From Fontisubflavum oceani (GTDB lineage Bacteria; Pseudomonadota; Alphaproteobacteria; Rhodobacterales; Rhodobacteraceae), in the NCBI RefSeq assembly GCF_030407165.1, contig NZ_CP129111.1, positions 1,054,001 to 1,118,000 of the forward strand: a stretch of 64,000 nt of DNA, written 5' to 3'. Made by a program: the position numbers and the translations under genes. Below the pieces are notes generated by a model. That model saw only the letters and a list, made by a program, of their open reading frames with translations, searched no databases and had not been told where the DNA came from. Of this stretch, positions 8,638-17,966 are shown in pieces; positions within the stretch are counted from its first letter, which is position 1; every line of letters begins with the position of its first letter.

Positions 8638-9450
8638 TTGGACGATTTCCGCGGCCGTTTGACGAAAGACGGCATTCGCATTCATGGACCCGAAGACTTC
8701 GCTGGCATGCATAAGGCTGGTGGATTGGCGGCGCGCATCTTGGACGAGATCGCGCCGATGGTGGTGCCGGGTGTGACCACTGGCGCGTTGGATGCGCGGA
8801 TCACCGAGATGGTGGACGAGGCCGGTGCGACCTCGGCCACGATTGGTTATCGCGGCTATCAGCATGCGAGCTGCATCAGCGTGAACCATGTAGTGTGTCA
8901 CGGGATTCCGGGTTCGAAGGTTTTGAAAGACGGCGATATTCTGAATATCGATGTCACGGTCGTGGTTGATGGTTGGTTTGGCGACACAAGCCGGATGTTT
9001 GTGGCGGGCAAGCTTAACCGCCGGGCCGAACGGTTGATCCAGGTCACCCATGATGCGCTGTTCAAGGGCATTGAGGCGGTGAAGCCGGGCAACACCTTTG
9101 GCGATATCGGTCACGCGATTCAGGCCTATGCCGAGGGGCATCGGATGTCGATCGTGCGGGATTTCTGCGGACACGGGCTGGGGCAGGTGTTTCATGCGCC
9201 GCCGAATGTGCTGCATTATGGGCGGGCGGGGACCGGGCCGGTTCTGGAAGAAGGCATGTTCTTCACAATCGAGCCGATGGTGAATCTGGGGCGGCCCGAG
9301 ACCAAGGTTCTGGCCGATGATTGGACGGCTGTGACCCGCGACAAATCCTTGAGTGCGCAGTTTGAGCATTCGATTGGCGTGACCGCGACCGGGTGCGAGA
9401 TTTTCACCTTGTCGCCAGGCAATTTGTTTCACCCGACCTACGCGGTTTGA
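8638..9450 (+). CDS. map: Methionine aminopeptidase, type I
   Basis: Removes the initiator methionine from nascent proteins. The 270 residues show the type I pita-bread fold with metal ligands in DGDILNIDVTVVVDGWFGD (two Asp), DFCGHGLGQVFH (His), FFTIEPM (Glu) and AQFEHSIGVT (Glu). The substrate-side His is in YQHASCISVNHVVCHG. The start is TTG at 8638, with GGAG seven to eight bases upstream. The next in-frame ATG would remove conserved N-terminal residues, so TTG is preferred. The sfsA-map neighbourhood recurs in Rhodobacterales. A hairpin follows the stop. Confidence 0.95.
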   Translation: MDDFRGRLTKDGIRIHGPEDFAGMHKAGGLAARILDEIAPMVVPGVTTGALDARITEMVDEAGATSATIGYRGYQHASCISVNHVVCHGIPGSKVLKDGDILNIDVTVVVDGWFGDTSRMFVAGKLNRRAERLIQVTHDALFKGIEAVKPGNTFGDIGHAIQAYAEGHRMSIVRDFCGHGLGQVFHAPPNVLHYGRAGTGPVLEEGMFFTIEPMVNLGRPETKVLADDWTAVTRDKSLSAQFEHSIGVTATGCEIFTLSPGNLFHPTYAV

Positions 9451-9479
9451 CCCGTCTGTTCATGTGGCGATTTGAGGAA

Positions 9480-9497
9480 CGAGGGGCCAGCCCCTCG
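9480..9497 (+). terminator. GC-rich hairpin after map
   Basis: CGAGGGG pairs perfectly with CCCCTCG around a CCAG loop, 29 bases after the map stop. A short T-run (ATTTTT) occurs only after the adjoining repeat, about 14 bases later. It lies between convergent genes and may serve both directions. Confidence 0.5.
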
Positions 9498-9499
9498 CA

Positions 9500-9528
9500 C
9501 TCCCCGGGATATTTTTAAAGCAGAGAAG
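9500..9528. repeat. Gene-end repeat element, copy 2
   Basis: Shares CTCC, GGGATATTT and AGCAGAGAAG, in order and spacing, with 2431-2460. Like copy 1 it lies between a plus-strand gene end and a minus-strand gene end, and stops a few bases before the minus-strand stop codon. Confidence 0.5.
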
Positions 9529-9536
9529 GGGCGGGA

Positions 9537-11098
9537 CTATTCTAGCCAGACCTCGACACGGCGATTGACGGCGCGGCCCCAATCGGTGTCGTCGCAGGCC
9601 ATGGGCATGGCTTCGCCAAAGGCACCGACGCGGAGTTGCAGCCGGTTGAGATCAGCGGCGGAGGCGGCCTCGATAATCGCGGTGCGGACGGTCTCAGCCC
9701 GGCCTCGCGAGAGGCGAAGATTGGTGGCGGCGTTGCCGTCGCCATCGGAGAAGCCGACGAAAACCAGGGTTTGGCCGTCGAATTCGCCCTGCTCGATGGC
9801 GCGGGCCAGGCGGGAGACGGAGCTACGCGACTGCGGATCCAAGTCTGTGGTACCGGGGGCGAAGCGGAAGGTTGGGGAGAGGCGCTGGCTGCTGGCCACA
9901 CGGGCGGCGAGGCGTTGCAGGTCGTCGAGTGTGATTTCCGCGCCCGCCGCTTGGATGGCATTGGCCAGGCGCGAGCCTTGGGCTGCGGCGGGGTTGCGGG
10001 CAGGGATTGGTTCACGAAGCCGGCACGGCGGATCACACGCTCGGCGGTTTGGCTTTCGAAGAAGGCGAGGAACTCGCGGACCAGTTGCGGCAGGCGGCGT
10101 GCAGGCGTGTAGACAAAGAGCGGCGCGGTGAGCGGGTAGTCTTCGGCCTTGAGGCTTTCATGGGTTGCGGTCTGATTGAAGCCGCAGGGCCCGCCAAGCG
10201 CCAGAGCGCGGGCGTTGTCGACGGAGGCGAAAGAGGTCACGCCAATCGCGTAGGGGTCGCGGGCGACCGCACTGGCCAGGTCGCCGGGGTCGGTGTGGCG
10301 GATGATGCCGGGACCGAGATTGAGGCCTTCAGGCAGAAGGACGCGGTTGATGAAGTCTTGCGCGAGACCGGAGCTGTCTTCCATCAAATGGAGGGCGATG
10401 GAGGCGTCGTCGCCGCCGAGATCGGCCCAGTTGGTGATCTCACCTGCGAAGACCTGGGCAAGATTGGGGATGGTGATCTCACGAAGTGTGTTTTGCGGTG
10501 CGGTCACGGCGACCAACCCATCGATGGCCAGCACACGCGCGCGTTGTGACAGGGTGATATCGCCTTGATCGGCGAGCCGGGCGGCGTCGCGTTCGGCCTC
10601 GGAGGGTTGGCGGAGTGCGAGGGCCAGATCGGCATCGCGGTTCAAGAGCGCCTCGAACCCGGTATCGGTGGTGCCGGGGATCAAGGTAAAGCGCGCTGCG
10701 ATGCTGTTGTCGGAGGCGCGCGTCAGGGTAAAGACCGAGCGGCCCTCGGGCTGTAGGGCACGGGAGACGCGCATACCCCGGTCACGGGCGAAAGCCTCAA
10801 TGAGTGCGGGCATCAGCGTGTCCGCCATCACGCGGGCGCCCGCAAATCGCGCTTCGGCGATGAAGCTTTCCAGATCGGGGCAACCGGGACCGAGGCAGGA
10901 GACGCCTTGGGCATTGACGGTCAAAGGACCATAGATCGTGTCGACCCTGTAGAACTCCCCATCAAAGCCGATAAGCGTGCCGTCTAGTTCAATACTGCCG
11001 TCGAGCGAGCGCAGGGTGACGTCCTGCGCAATGGCAGGGGACAGGGGCAAGATAGCAAAAAGGGCGGCTGTGATGGCCGCCCTCAGCATGGATCGCAT
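9537..11098 (-). CDS. Periplasmic-binding-protein/OmpA fusion protein (one-base frameshift)
   Basis: An exported envelope protein. Residues 1-25 are a signal peptide (AALFAILPLSPAIAQ). Roughly residues 100-350 form a PstS-like type 2 periplasmic binding domain (ITIPNLAQVFAGEITNWADLGG and the SSGLAQDFINRVLL loop). The last 120 residues are an OmpA peptidoglycan-binding domain (TLVFVGFSDGDG, LSRGRAETVR, NRRVEVWLE). The frame breaks after FVNQSLP: one C missing from the run at 9998-10000 diverts it into proline-rich nonsense, and adding it gives RNPAAAQGSRLANA and an OmpA end, 520 residues in all. It probably binds an anionic ligand while held to the wall; no transporter genes are adjacent. Confidence 0.82.
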
Positions 11099-11119
11099 GG
11101 GTACCTGCGCCGGGTTAGG

Positions 11120-12235
11120 TCAATTCGAGGCGACTCTCAGGTCCTGCAGCAGATTTTGCAACACCAGATAGTCGCCCACTGCGTCGCAGGCGGGAAGTGT
11201 GAAGGTCAATTCCGTCACCGCGACCGCCCCGTCGAGATCGGTTTGCAGCGTGCGGGCCAGGGTGTCTTGGCCGCAATTGCGGGTGTTGATCGGGGCCTCA
11301 ATCGAGAGGCGCACGGCGCCTTCACGTGTCAGCGTGTCGCGCGGGAAGGTATAGACTTGCGCCATCAACGGGGCGTCAACTGCATCATTGCCCAGCTGGG
11401 TGACGAACCCGCCCTCACCGGCCTGAGCGCGCGCGGGTGTGCCAGCGTTTTCCTGCCAGATATGGCCGGTCTCGCCATAATCGGCCCCAAACTCCATGGC
11501 GTGCAGCTCAAGATCGCGGGTGTCTTCCCAGGCGACGGCGACGCGGTCGAACTCCGCCAGGTCGGGGACAACTGCAAGCGCGGTTTCGCTGCTGCCGTCC
11601 ACGCGGATCGTGAAGAATGCGGGCGTTTCGAACGCCGGAATATCGGCGGCGAGAAGGCCCATCGCGTCGGTTTGCTCGGTCAGTGTGAGGCCGGAATGCT
11701 CGATAACCACGCGCGCATTGGGTTGGCAGGGATTCATGATGTCCAGCGCGACCATCGCGGCGGGTGCCGCCGTGGCGCTGACTGAGAGGCCACAGGGCAG
11801 GCCGAACTGGCTGACCTCGTTGCCGTCCGGCGCGGCCATGTTCAGATCGGGCGTCGCGGCCATCCGATCCGACAGATTGCCGGGTTGCGCGAGGTCCGGC
11901 TGGGTCAGCGTGAAATCGGGTGTTTCTGGTAGGTCCTGCGCATCCGTCGGCGCGGGATCTGTCACCGCGGCGGGGATCGTCTCTGGTGCCTCGGCAATGG
12001 GTGCGGGCAGGGTCGGCGCGGGGGCCAGTGCGGCAGTGGCGATCGGTGGTTCTGCCTGATCTTGGCCAGGCTCTGTCGTCTCAGTGACTGCGTTGGTAAC
12101 GGCGTCGGGGGTCGATGGCGGCGTGCTGCCGCCATTGCCAAATCCGGGAATGAGCCCGGCATTCACGGCGAACATACCGCCGGAGACGGTCATCAGGCCC
12201 ACGGCGGCCAGGCGAACAATTTGACGTTTCGGCAT
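11120..12235 (-). CDS. Membrane-anchored protein of unknown function
   Basis: A 371-residue protein that I do not recognise by family. It has one N-terminal membrane segment or signal anchor (VRLAAVGLMTVSGGMFAVNAGL), a low-complexity Pro/Ala/Thr-rich linker (about residues 35-135), and a folded C-terminal part with paired cysteines (GLPCGLS, MNPCQPN, RNCGQDT, LPACDAV). These suggest disulfides in a periplasmic domain. It contains IRVDGSSETALAVVPDL-type beta-rich segments. It lies 21 bases upstream of the PBP-OmpA fusion on the same strand, so the two may form an envelope unit. secA, further upstream on the same strand, is 183 bases away. Confidence 0.7.
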   Translation of the reverse strand: MPKRQIVRLAAVGLMTVSGGMFAVNAGLIPGFGNGGSTPPSTPDAVTNAVTETTEPGQDQAEPPIATAALAPAPTLPAPIAEAPETIPAAVTDPAPTDAQDLPETPDFTLTQPDLAQPGNLSDRMAATPDLNMAAPDGNEVSQFGLPCGLSVSATAAPAAMVALDIMNPCQPNARVVIEHSGLTLTEQTDAMGLLAADIPAFETPAFFTIRVDGSSETALAVVPDLAEFDRVAVAWEDTRDLELHAMEFGADYGETGHIWQENAGTPARAQAGEGGFVTQLGNDAVDAPLMAQVYTFPRDTLTREGAVRLSIEAPINTRNCGQDTLARTLQTDLDGAVAVTELTFTLPACDAVGDYLVLQNLLQDLRVASN

Positions 12236-12418
12236 CTCAGACTCCGTCCCTCTTGCTGCGGCGGAGACTGTTCACGGAATAGGGCGAATTTGGGGTCGCA
12301 TTGGCGGAATTTCGTGAAAATCCCGCCGCTCACCTGTTATTGCGCTCGATTGTTGCGAAATTCTCAACAACGCCGAGGCAGATTGTGGCGAAAATGGGGC
12401 CTTTGGGGCGCCCACCCG

Positions 12419-15127
12419 TCAGGTGAGCCGCCCGTGGCAGTGTTTGAATTTCTTGCCGGACCCGCAGGGGCATGGATCGTTGCGGCCCGGATTGCCCCAG
12501 GTGCTTGGGTCATCTTCGACAAAACCATTGGCCGCTGGTGCCGCCTCGCTGGCCCCGGCTGCGGCCTCGGTCGCTTGGGTTGCGGCCTGTTGCTGGGCCT
12601 GCTGCTGCGCTTGGAGCTGTTTGATCAGCTGTTCTTGCTGCTCCGGCGTCAGTGGTTGGATCTTAGCCAAGCGCTCAGTCACATCGGCGCGCAAGCTGTC
12701 GAGCATGCCTTCGAAGAGTTGGAAGCTTTCGGTCTTATATTCGTTCAGCGGGTCGCGCTGCGCATAGCCGCGGAACCCGACGACCGAGCGCAGATGTTCC
12801 AGCGTCAGCAAGTGTTCACGCCATTTGCCGTCGATCGTCTGCAACAGCACCTGCTTTTCGATATTGCGCATTTGTTCCGGGCCGAACTGCACCGCCTTGC
12901 TGGCCATGTATTCATCAGCCGAGCGTTCGAGGCGTTCGCGGATGTCTTCATCGTCGACGCCTTCTTCATCGGCCCATTCGGCGACGGGCGCATCAACGCC
13001 CAGTTTCGCGCGAACCTCTTCTTGCAAGCCTTCCGTATCCCATTGATCGGCATAGGATTTTGGCGGCATATGGATATGAACCAGGTCGTCAATCACTTGA
13101 TGGCGCATGTCGCGGGTGACCTCGCCGATCTCTTCGGCCCCCATGATTTCCATGCGTTGGCCGAAGATCGCTTTCCGCTGATCATTCATCACATCGTCGA
13201 ATTTCAGGAGCTGTTTGCGGATGTCGAAGTTGCGGCCTTCGACCTTCGCTTGCGCCTTTTCGAGCGATTTGTTGACCCAGGGGTGCACGATGGCCTCGCC
13301 CTCTTTCATGCCGAGGGTCGAGAGCATTTTGTCGAGCCGGTCGGAGCCGAAGATCCGCATCAGATCGTCTTCCAGGCTCAGGAAGAAGGAGGAGCGACCG
13401 GGGTCGCCCTGACGGCCGGAGCGACCGCGGAGTTGGTTGTCGATCCGGCGGCTCTCATGACGCTCGGTGGCCAGAACATAGAGCCCGCCCGCAGCTTTCA
13501 CGGCCTCTTCATCGGCCTCATGCTCGGCCTCGATCTTGGCGCGGACCTCATCGGGGTTCGCCTCGGGATCGGCGGCGATGGCCTCCATCACTTTGAACTC
13601 GACATTGCCGCCCAGTTTGATGTCGGTGCCGCGCCCTGCCATGTTGGTCGCGATGGTGATCGCGCCGAGCTTGCCTGCGTCGGCGACGATCTGCGCCTCT
13701 TGTTCATGTTGCCGTGCGTTCAGGATGTTATGCGGCAGCTTGGCTTGGGTCAGAAGCTGGCCCAACATCTCGGATTTCTCGATCGAGGTGGTGCCGACGA
13801 GAACCGGCTGCCCCTTCTCATGCGCCTCGCGGATTTGCTCGACGATGGCGGCGTATTTCTCCTCGCCAGTGCGGTAAACCTGGTCGTCTTCATCCAGCCG
13901 GGCAATCGGGCGGTTGGTCGGGATCTCGACCACGCCAAGCCCATAGATTGAGGCGAATTCTTCGGCCTCGGTGGCGGCGGTCCCGGTCATGCCGGCGAGT
14001 TTGCCGTAAAGGCGGAAATAGTTCTGGAAGGTCACCGAAGCCATGGTGATGTTTTCAGGCTGAATATTGGCGCCCTCTTTGGCCTCGATCGCCTGGTGCA
14101 GACCGTCCGAGAGGCGGCGGCCCGGCATCATCCGACCCGTGAACTCATCGACAAGAACAACCTCGCCATTCCGGACGATGTAATCTTTGTCCTTCTGGAA
14201 GGCTTTATGCGCACGGAGCGCGTTGGTGACATGGTGCACGATGGTCGTGCTTTCCGGGTCGTAGAGGCTCTGGCCCTCAGGCAAAATCTCTTCGGCATGC
14301 AGGCGCTCTTCGAGGAAATCATTGCCTTCATCGGTGAAGGTGACGCCCCGGGTTTTTTCGTCGAACGTGTAGTGATCTTCTTCGATGCCGGGGATCAGCT
14401 TGTCGATCGTGACATAAAGCTCCGACCGGTCCTCGGACGGGCCGGAAATGATCAGCGGTGTCCGCGCCTCATCGATCAGGATCGAGTCGACCTCATCGAC
14501 AATCGCGAAGTTATGACCGCGTTGCGCCATATCGGCGAGTGAGGCCCGCATATTGTCGCGCAGATAGTCGAACCCAAGCTCGTTATTGGTCGCATAGGTG
14601 ATATCGGCGGCATAGGCCGCGCGCTTCTCTTCATCGGGCTGACGCGGGTAGACAACGCCGGTCGAGAGGCCCAACGCGGTGTAGACCTTGCCCATCCAAT
14701 CGGCGTCCCGCTTGGCCAGGTAGTCGTTAACGGTGACGATATGCACGCCCTTGCCGGTCAGCGCGTTGAGATAGGCGGGGAAGGTCGCAACAAGGGTTTT
14801 GCCCTCGCCTGTCTTCATCTCGGCGATATTGCCTTGGTGCAGAAAAAGCCCGCCAATCAACTGTGTATCAAAGGCGCGCAGGCCGAGGGCGCGGCGCGCG
14901 GCCTCCCGGCAGTTGGCGAAAGCTTCGGGCAGCAGATCATCCAGCGCCTCGCCGTTCTGGGCGCGATTCCGCAGTTCGGCGGTTTTGGCAACGATGTCTG
15001 TATCGGAGAGTTTTTCGAACTCGGGCTCCAGCGCGTTGATCTTCTCGATCACCGGCCGCACGGATTTCACTTTGCGGTCATTTGGCGTTCCAAAAACCTT
15101 TTTTGCGATCGTTCCAAGCCCGAGCAT
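12419..15127 (-). CDS. secA: Preprotein translocase ATPase SecA
   Basis: The motor of the Sec export pathway, acting at SecYEG on the inner membrane. The 902 residues are full length and intact. Visible in order: Walker A MKTGEGKTLVA near residue 105, DEVD box FAIVDEVDSILID near 210, the preprotein cross-linking region, the second nucleotide-binding fold with NMAGRGTDIKLGG and LRGRSGRQGDPG, the helical scaffold, a Gln-rich linker (QAQQQAQQQAA), and the zinc-binding tail DPCPCGSGKKFKHCHG that binds SecB. It is divergent from the parvulin gene. Confidence 0.98.
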   Translation of the reverse strand: MLGLGTIAKKVFGTPNDRKVKSVRPVIEKINALEPEFEKLSDTDIVAKTAELRNRAQNGEALDDLLPEAFANCREAARRALGLRAFDTQLIGGLFLHQGNIAEMKTGEGKTLVATFPAYLNALTGKGVHIVTVNDYLAKRDADWMGKVYTALGLSTGVVYPRQPDEEKRAAYAADITYATNNELGFDYLRDNMRASLADMAQRGHNFAIVDEVDSILIDEARTPLIISGPSEDRSELYVTIDKLIPGIEEDHYTFDEKTRGVTFTDEGNDFLEERLHAEEILPEGQSLYDPESTTIVHHVTNALRAHKAFQKDKDYIVRNGEVVLVDEFTGRMMPGRRLSDGLHQAIEAKEGANIQPENITMASVTFQNYFRLYGKLAGMTGTAATEAEEFASIYGLGVVEIPTNRPIARLDEDDQVYRTGEEKYAAIVEQIREAHEKGQPVLVGTTSIEKSEMLGQLLTQAKLPHNILNARQHEQEAQIVADAGKLGAITIATNMAGRGTDIKLGGNVEFKVMEAIAADPEANPDEVRAKIEAEHEADEEAVKAAGGLYVLATERHESRRIDNQLRGRSGRQGDPGRSSFFLSLEDDLMRIFGSDRLDKMLSTLGMKEGEAIVHPWVNKSLEKAQAKVEGRNFDIRKQLLKFDDVMNDQRKAIFGQRMEIMGAEEIGEVTRDMRHQVIDDLVHIHMPPKSYADQWDTEGLQEEVRAKLGVDAPVAEWADEEGVDDEDIRERLERSADEYMASKAVQFGPEQMRNIEKQVLLQTIDGKWREHLLTLEHLRSVVGFRGYAQRDPLNEYKTESFQLFEGMLDSLRADVTERLAKIQPLTPEQQEQLIKQLQAQQQAQQQAATQATEAAAGASEAAPAANGFVEDDPSTWGNPGRNDPCPCGSGKKFKHCHGRLT

Positions 15128-15279
15128 ACGTTTAAACGCCTTTTTCTTTCGGGGTGGCCCCGTGTCGGCGGCGTTCCCCGGATCATCAATTCGTGTGTTG
15201 CACGCGGCTTGTTTGGTCTACCGCTGCAGTCTATCAACGGCGGCAAGACCGGCACGGCCCCGGTGCAAAACCCGTCAGG

Positions 15280-15308
15280 GACATAAGGGGCCGCCGGATA
15301 TGTGTCAA
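15280..15308 (-). promoter_or_regulatory. Candidate sigma-70 promoter for secA
   Basis: On the minus strand TTGACA (15308-15303, perfect -35) and TATGTC (15285-15280) are 17 bases apart. Transcription would begin near 15273, leaving a leader of about 145 bases before the secA start. Confidence 0.45.
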
Positions 15309-15311
15309 CGC

Positions 15312-15331
15312 GGCCCAAAGATCATTGGGCC
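15312..15331 (+). promoter_or_regulatory. Perfect hairpin in the leader of the parvulin gene
   Basis: GGCCCAA and TTGGGCC form a perfect 7-base-pair stem around AGATCA. The hairpin ends 22 bases before the ATG at 15354 and about a dozen bases before the AAGGA ribosome site, so it could influence translation or transcript stability. Confidence 0.4.
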
Positions 15332-15353
15332 TTCGTAACAAAGGATTTCTTGG

Positions 15354-16184
15354 ATGAAACGATTTCTTGCGGGTGCGGCGCTTGCCGCGCTGATGGCGGT
15401 TCCCGCCCAGGCTCAAGACGCAGACACGGTTTTGGCGACGGTGAACGGGGCCGATATCACCCTGGGTCACTTGATCGCGATGCAGGCGCTTTTGCCTGAG
15501 CAGTATCAGCAATTGCCCGATCAAGTCTTGTTCGACGGGATGCTGGAACAGCTGGTGCAGCAAGAGGTTGTGGCCGGTGCCGCACGCCAGATGGTCACGC
15601 CGCGGATGGAGCTTGGCCTGGAAAACGAAGAGCGCGCGTTCATGGCTGCGGCGATGATGGAGATGATCGCGATGGCCGACATCAGCGAGGAGAATCTCCT
15701 GGCTGAGTATGATCGCGTCTATGGTTCTGCCGAACCGGCGCGGGAATTCGATGCCTCGCATATCTTGGTCGAAACGGAAGAGGCCGCCGCTGCGCTGGTC
15801 GAGGAGTTGGCGGGCGGTGCGGATTTTGCCGAACTGGCGCAGCAGCACTCCACCGGCCCGTCAGGACCCAATGGTGGGCAACTAGGCTGGTTCACCGCGG
15901 GCATGATGGTGCCAAGCTTTGAAGAAGCGGTGTTCGAGCTGGAGGTTGGCGAAGTCTCGGCCCCGGTTGAGACCCAGTTTGGCTGGCATGTGATCATCCT
16001 CAATGACAGCCGGTTGCAGGATGCCCCCGAGCTTGACGACGTGCGTGCCGAATTGATCGACGGCCTGCGCAACGCACGGGTCGAGACGCGGATGGAGGAA
16101 CTGGTCTCTGAGGCTGAGGTTGAGCGCCCTGAGATTGAGATCGATCCGGCGCTGATCCGTGACATGGGTTTGTTGGAAAACTAA
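15354..16184 (+). CDS. Exported parvulin-type peptidyl-prolyl cis-trans isomerase
   Basis: A periplasmic foldase of the PpiC/SurA type. The 276 residues begin with a signal peptide (MKRFLAGAALAALMAVPAQAQ) and a short SurA-N-like helical part (ATVNGADITLGHLIAM). The parvulin domain spans about residues 130-225, with FDASHILVETEEAA, ADFAELAQQHSTGPSGPNGGQLGWF and APVETQFGWHVIIL. The final 50 residues are acidic and helical. AAGGA precedes the ATG, and argJ follows 10 bases later. Its position opposite secA fits a joint role in exported-protein biogenesis. Confidence 0.92.
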   Translation: MKRFLAGAALAALMAVPAQAQDADTVLATVNGADITLGHLIAMQALLPEQYQQLPDQVLFDGMLEQLVQQEVVAGAARQMVTPRMELGLENEERAFMAAAMMEMIAMADISEENLLAEYDRVYGSAEPAREFDASHILVETEEAAAALVEELAGGADFAELAQQHSTGPSGPNGGQLGWFTAGMMVPSFEEAVFELEVGEVSAPVETQFGWHVIILNDSRLQDAPELDDVRAELIDGLRNARVETRMEELVSEAEVERPEIEIDPALIRDMGLLEN

Positions 16185-16194
16185 GCCGCCCAAG

Positions 16195-17460
16195 ATGAGT
16201 GATGCAGAAAACACCGGGCCAGCGGTCTCACCGCTTGCCCCGAAGGCCGGATTTCCGAAGATGCCGGAGATCGGCGGAGTCCGCTTTGCCGCGACCTCTG
16301 CTGGGGTCAAATATCGCAACCGCGATGATGTGATGCTGGCAGAGATCGCGCCGGGCGCGTCTGTGGCTGGCGTTTTCACACGCTCGGCGACCCGTGCGGC
16401 ACCGGTTCTGGATTGCGAAGCGAAGCTGGCGGGTTTGGACCCAAGCGACGCCGGCTTCGCGATCTTGGTCAATTCCGGCAATGCCAATGCCTTCACGGGC
16501 GGCGCAGGCGAGAGCACGGTTCAAGCTGTTTGCGCCGAGGTGGCGCGGGTCATGGACGTGCCCGAGGGGCATGTGTTCACGGCCTCCACCGGGGTGATTG
16601 GCGAACCCTTGCCGCCGGAAAAGATTACGGGCGTTGTCGCGGGGCTGAGAGAAGCGCTTGCGCCCGACGGCGCAGAAGCCGCCGCGCGGGCGATCATGAC
16701 GACCGACACTTTCGCGAAAGGCGCAACAGCAACGGTCGAGATTGATGGCACGATGGTGAGCATTGCCGGGTTCGCCAAAGGCTCCGGCATGATCGCACCG
16801 GATATGGCGACGATGTTGAGCTATATCTTCACCGACGCCGCGATTGATCAGCCTGTGTTGCAGGCGATGCTGTCGGATCAAACGAAACGGACCTTCAACG
16901 CCATCACCGTCGATAGTGACACCTCGACCTCCGATACGGTGATGGTGGTGGCCACGGGGGCTGCGGACCATGCGCCCATCGCGTCGTTGGAGACCCCCAC
17001 GGCCCGCGCCTTCGGGGAGGCGTTGGAAGCGGTGATGAAAGACCTTGCCTTGCAAATTGTCCGCGATGGTGAGGGTGCTACGAAACTGGTCGAGATTCGG
17101 GCCACCGGCGCGGCCAACGCCGCCGATGCCGAGAAGGTCGCGCGCGCCATTGCCAACTCGCCGCTGGTGAAGACCGCGATTGCCGGAGAGGATCCAAACT
17201 GGGGCCGTGTCGTAATGGCAGTGGGCAAATCGGGCGCGGCGGCAGATCGCGACCTGCTTAGCATCCGGTTCGGCGATATCCTGGTGGCGGAGAGGGGCTG
17301 GGTGGCGCCGAGCTATAGCGAAGAGGCAGGTGCCAGCTACATGAAAGGCGATGAGTTGTTGATTGCGGTTCATTTGGGCCTGGGCGATGGCGCCGCGACG
17401 GTTTGGACCTGCGATCTGACCCATGGCTATATCACCATCAACGCGGATTACCGGTCGTGA
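16195..17460 (+). CDS. argJ: Bifunctional ornithine acetyltransferase / N-acetylglutamate synthase ArgJ
   Basis: Arginine biosynthesis: transfers acetyl from N-acetylornithine to glutamate, recycling the acetyl group. The 421-residue precursor self-cleaves into alpha and beta chains. The cleavage site is visible as KGSGMIAPDMATML, with the Thr of ATML as nucleophile. Other marks are LVNSGNANAFTG near residue 100 and the ASTGVIGEPLP loop. I chose the ATG at 16195, as upstream in-frame codons overlap the preceding gene. The stop overlaps the GTG of the mutT gene (GTGA), which indicates coupled translation. Confidence 0.95.
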   Translation: MSDAENTGPAVSPLAPKAGFPKMPEIGGVRFAATSAGVKYRNRDDVMLAEIAPGASVAGVFTRSATRAAPVLDCEAKLAGLDPSDAGFAILVNSGNANAFTGGAGESTVQAVCAEVARVMDVPEGHVFTASTGVIGEPLPPEKITGVVAGLREALAPDGAEAAARAIMTTDTFAKGATATVEIDGTMVSIAGFAKGSGMIAPDMATMLSYIFTDAAIDQPVLQAMLSDQTKRTFNAITVDSDTSTSDTVMVVATGAADHAPIASLETPTARAFGEALEAVMKDLALQIVRDGEGATKLVEIRATGAANAADAEKVARAIANSPLVKTAIAGEDPNWGRVVMAVGKSGAAADRDLLSIRFGDILVAERGWVAPSYSEEAGASYMKGDELLIAVHLGLGDGAATVWTCDLTHGYITINADYRS

Positions 17461-17855
17461 AGACAGTTCTGGTTTCTGCCGTGGCTCTGATCGACCCCGA
17501 CGGTCGCGTGCTTTTGGCGCAGCGCCCCGAGGGCAAATCGATGGCGGGGCTTTGGGAGTTCCCGGGTGGCAAGGTGGAACCGGGCGAGACGCCTGAGGTT
17601 GCGCTCATTCGGGAACTGCATGAGGAACTGGGGATCGACACATGGGCCTCCTGCCTCGCGCCGCTAACCTTCGCCAGCCACAGCTATGACAGTTTCCATT
17701 TATTGATGCCGCTTTTCGCCTGCCGGAAATGGGAGGGAATCCCTGCGGCGCGCGAAAACCAAGTGTTGAAATGGGTCCGGCCGAAGGACCTACGAGACTA
17801 CCCGATGCCAGCGGCGGACATCCCCCTCATCCCGATTTTGCGGGATTGGTTGTAG
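17457..17855 (+). CDS. mutT: 8-oxo-dGTP pyrophosphatase MutT (Nudix)
   Basis: Sanitises the nucleotide pool by hydrolysing 8-oxo-dGTP and so prevents A-to-C transversions. The 132 residues contain a complete Nudix box, GGKVEPGETPEVALIRELHEELGI in two overlapping pieces, following AGLWEFPGG. The C-terminus (ALPILRDWL-like, here LIPILRDWL) is typical of short MutT. The GTG start at 17457 overlaps the argJ stop by four bases. Confidence 0.92.
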   Translation: MKTVLVSAVALIDPDGRVLLAQRPEGKSMAGLWEFPGGKVEPGETPEVALIRELHEELGIDTWASCLAPLTFASHSYDSFHLLMPLFACRKWEGIPAARENQVLKWVRPKDLRDYPMPAADIPLIPILRDWL

Positions 17856-17966
17856 GATTTTCGGCAGGGTCCCCAATGGATTGACTGCATGTCATAAATT
17901 TTATGCGTTTTCGTGGCAATAAGCGTCTAACATGTGGCCAGCAACAGCCAATCGGGGGATAAGACT

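Noticed and set aside
8056..9432. 458-codon open frame antisense to map and sfsA
   Set aside because: A composition-driven shadow; the sense genes are conserved enzymes.
12062..13951. 629-codon open frame antisense to secA
   Set aside because: It is a high-GC shadow: secA is intact and textbook, while the antisense protein has no recognisable domain or ribosome site.
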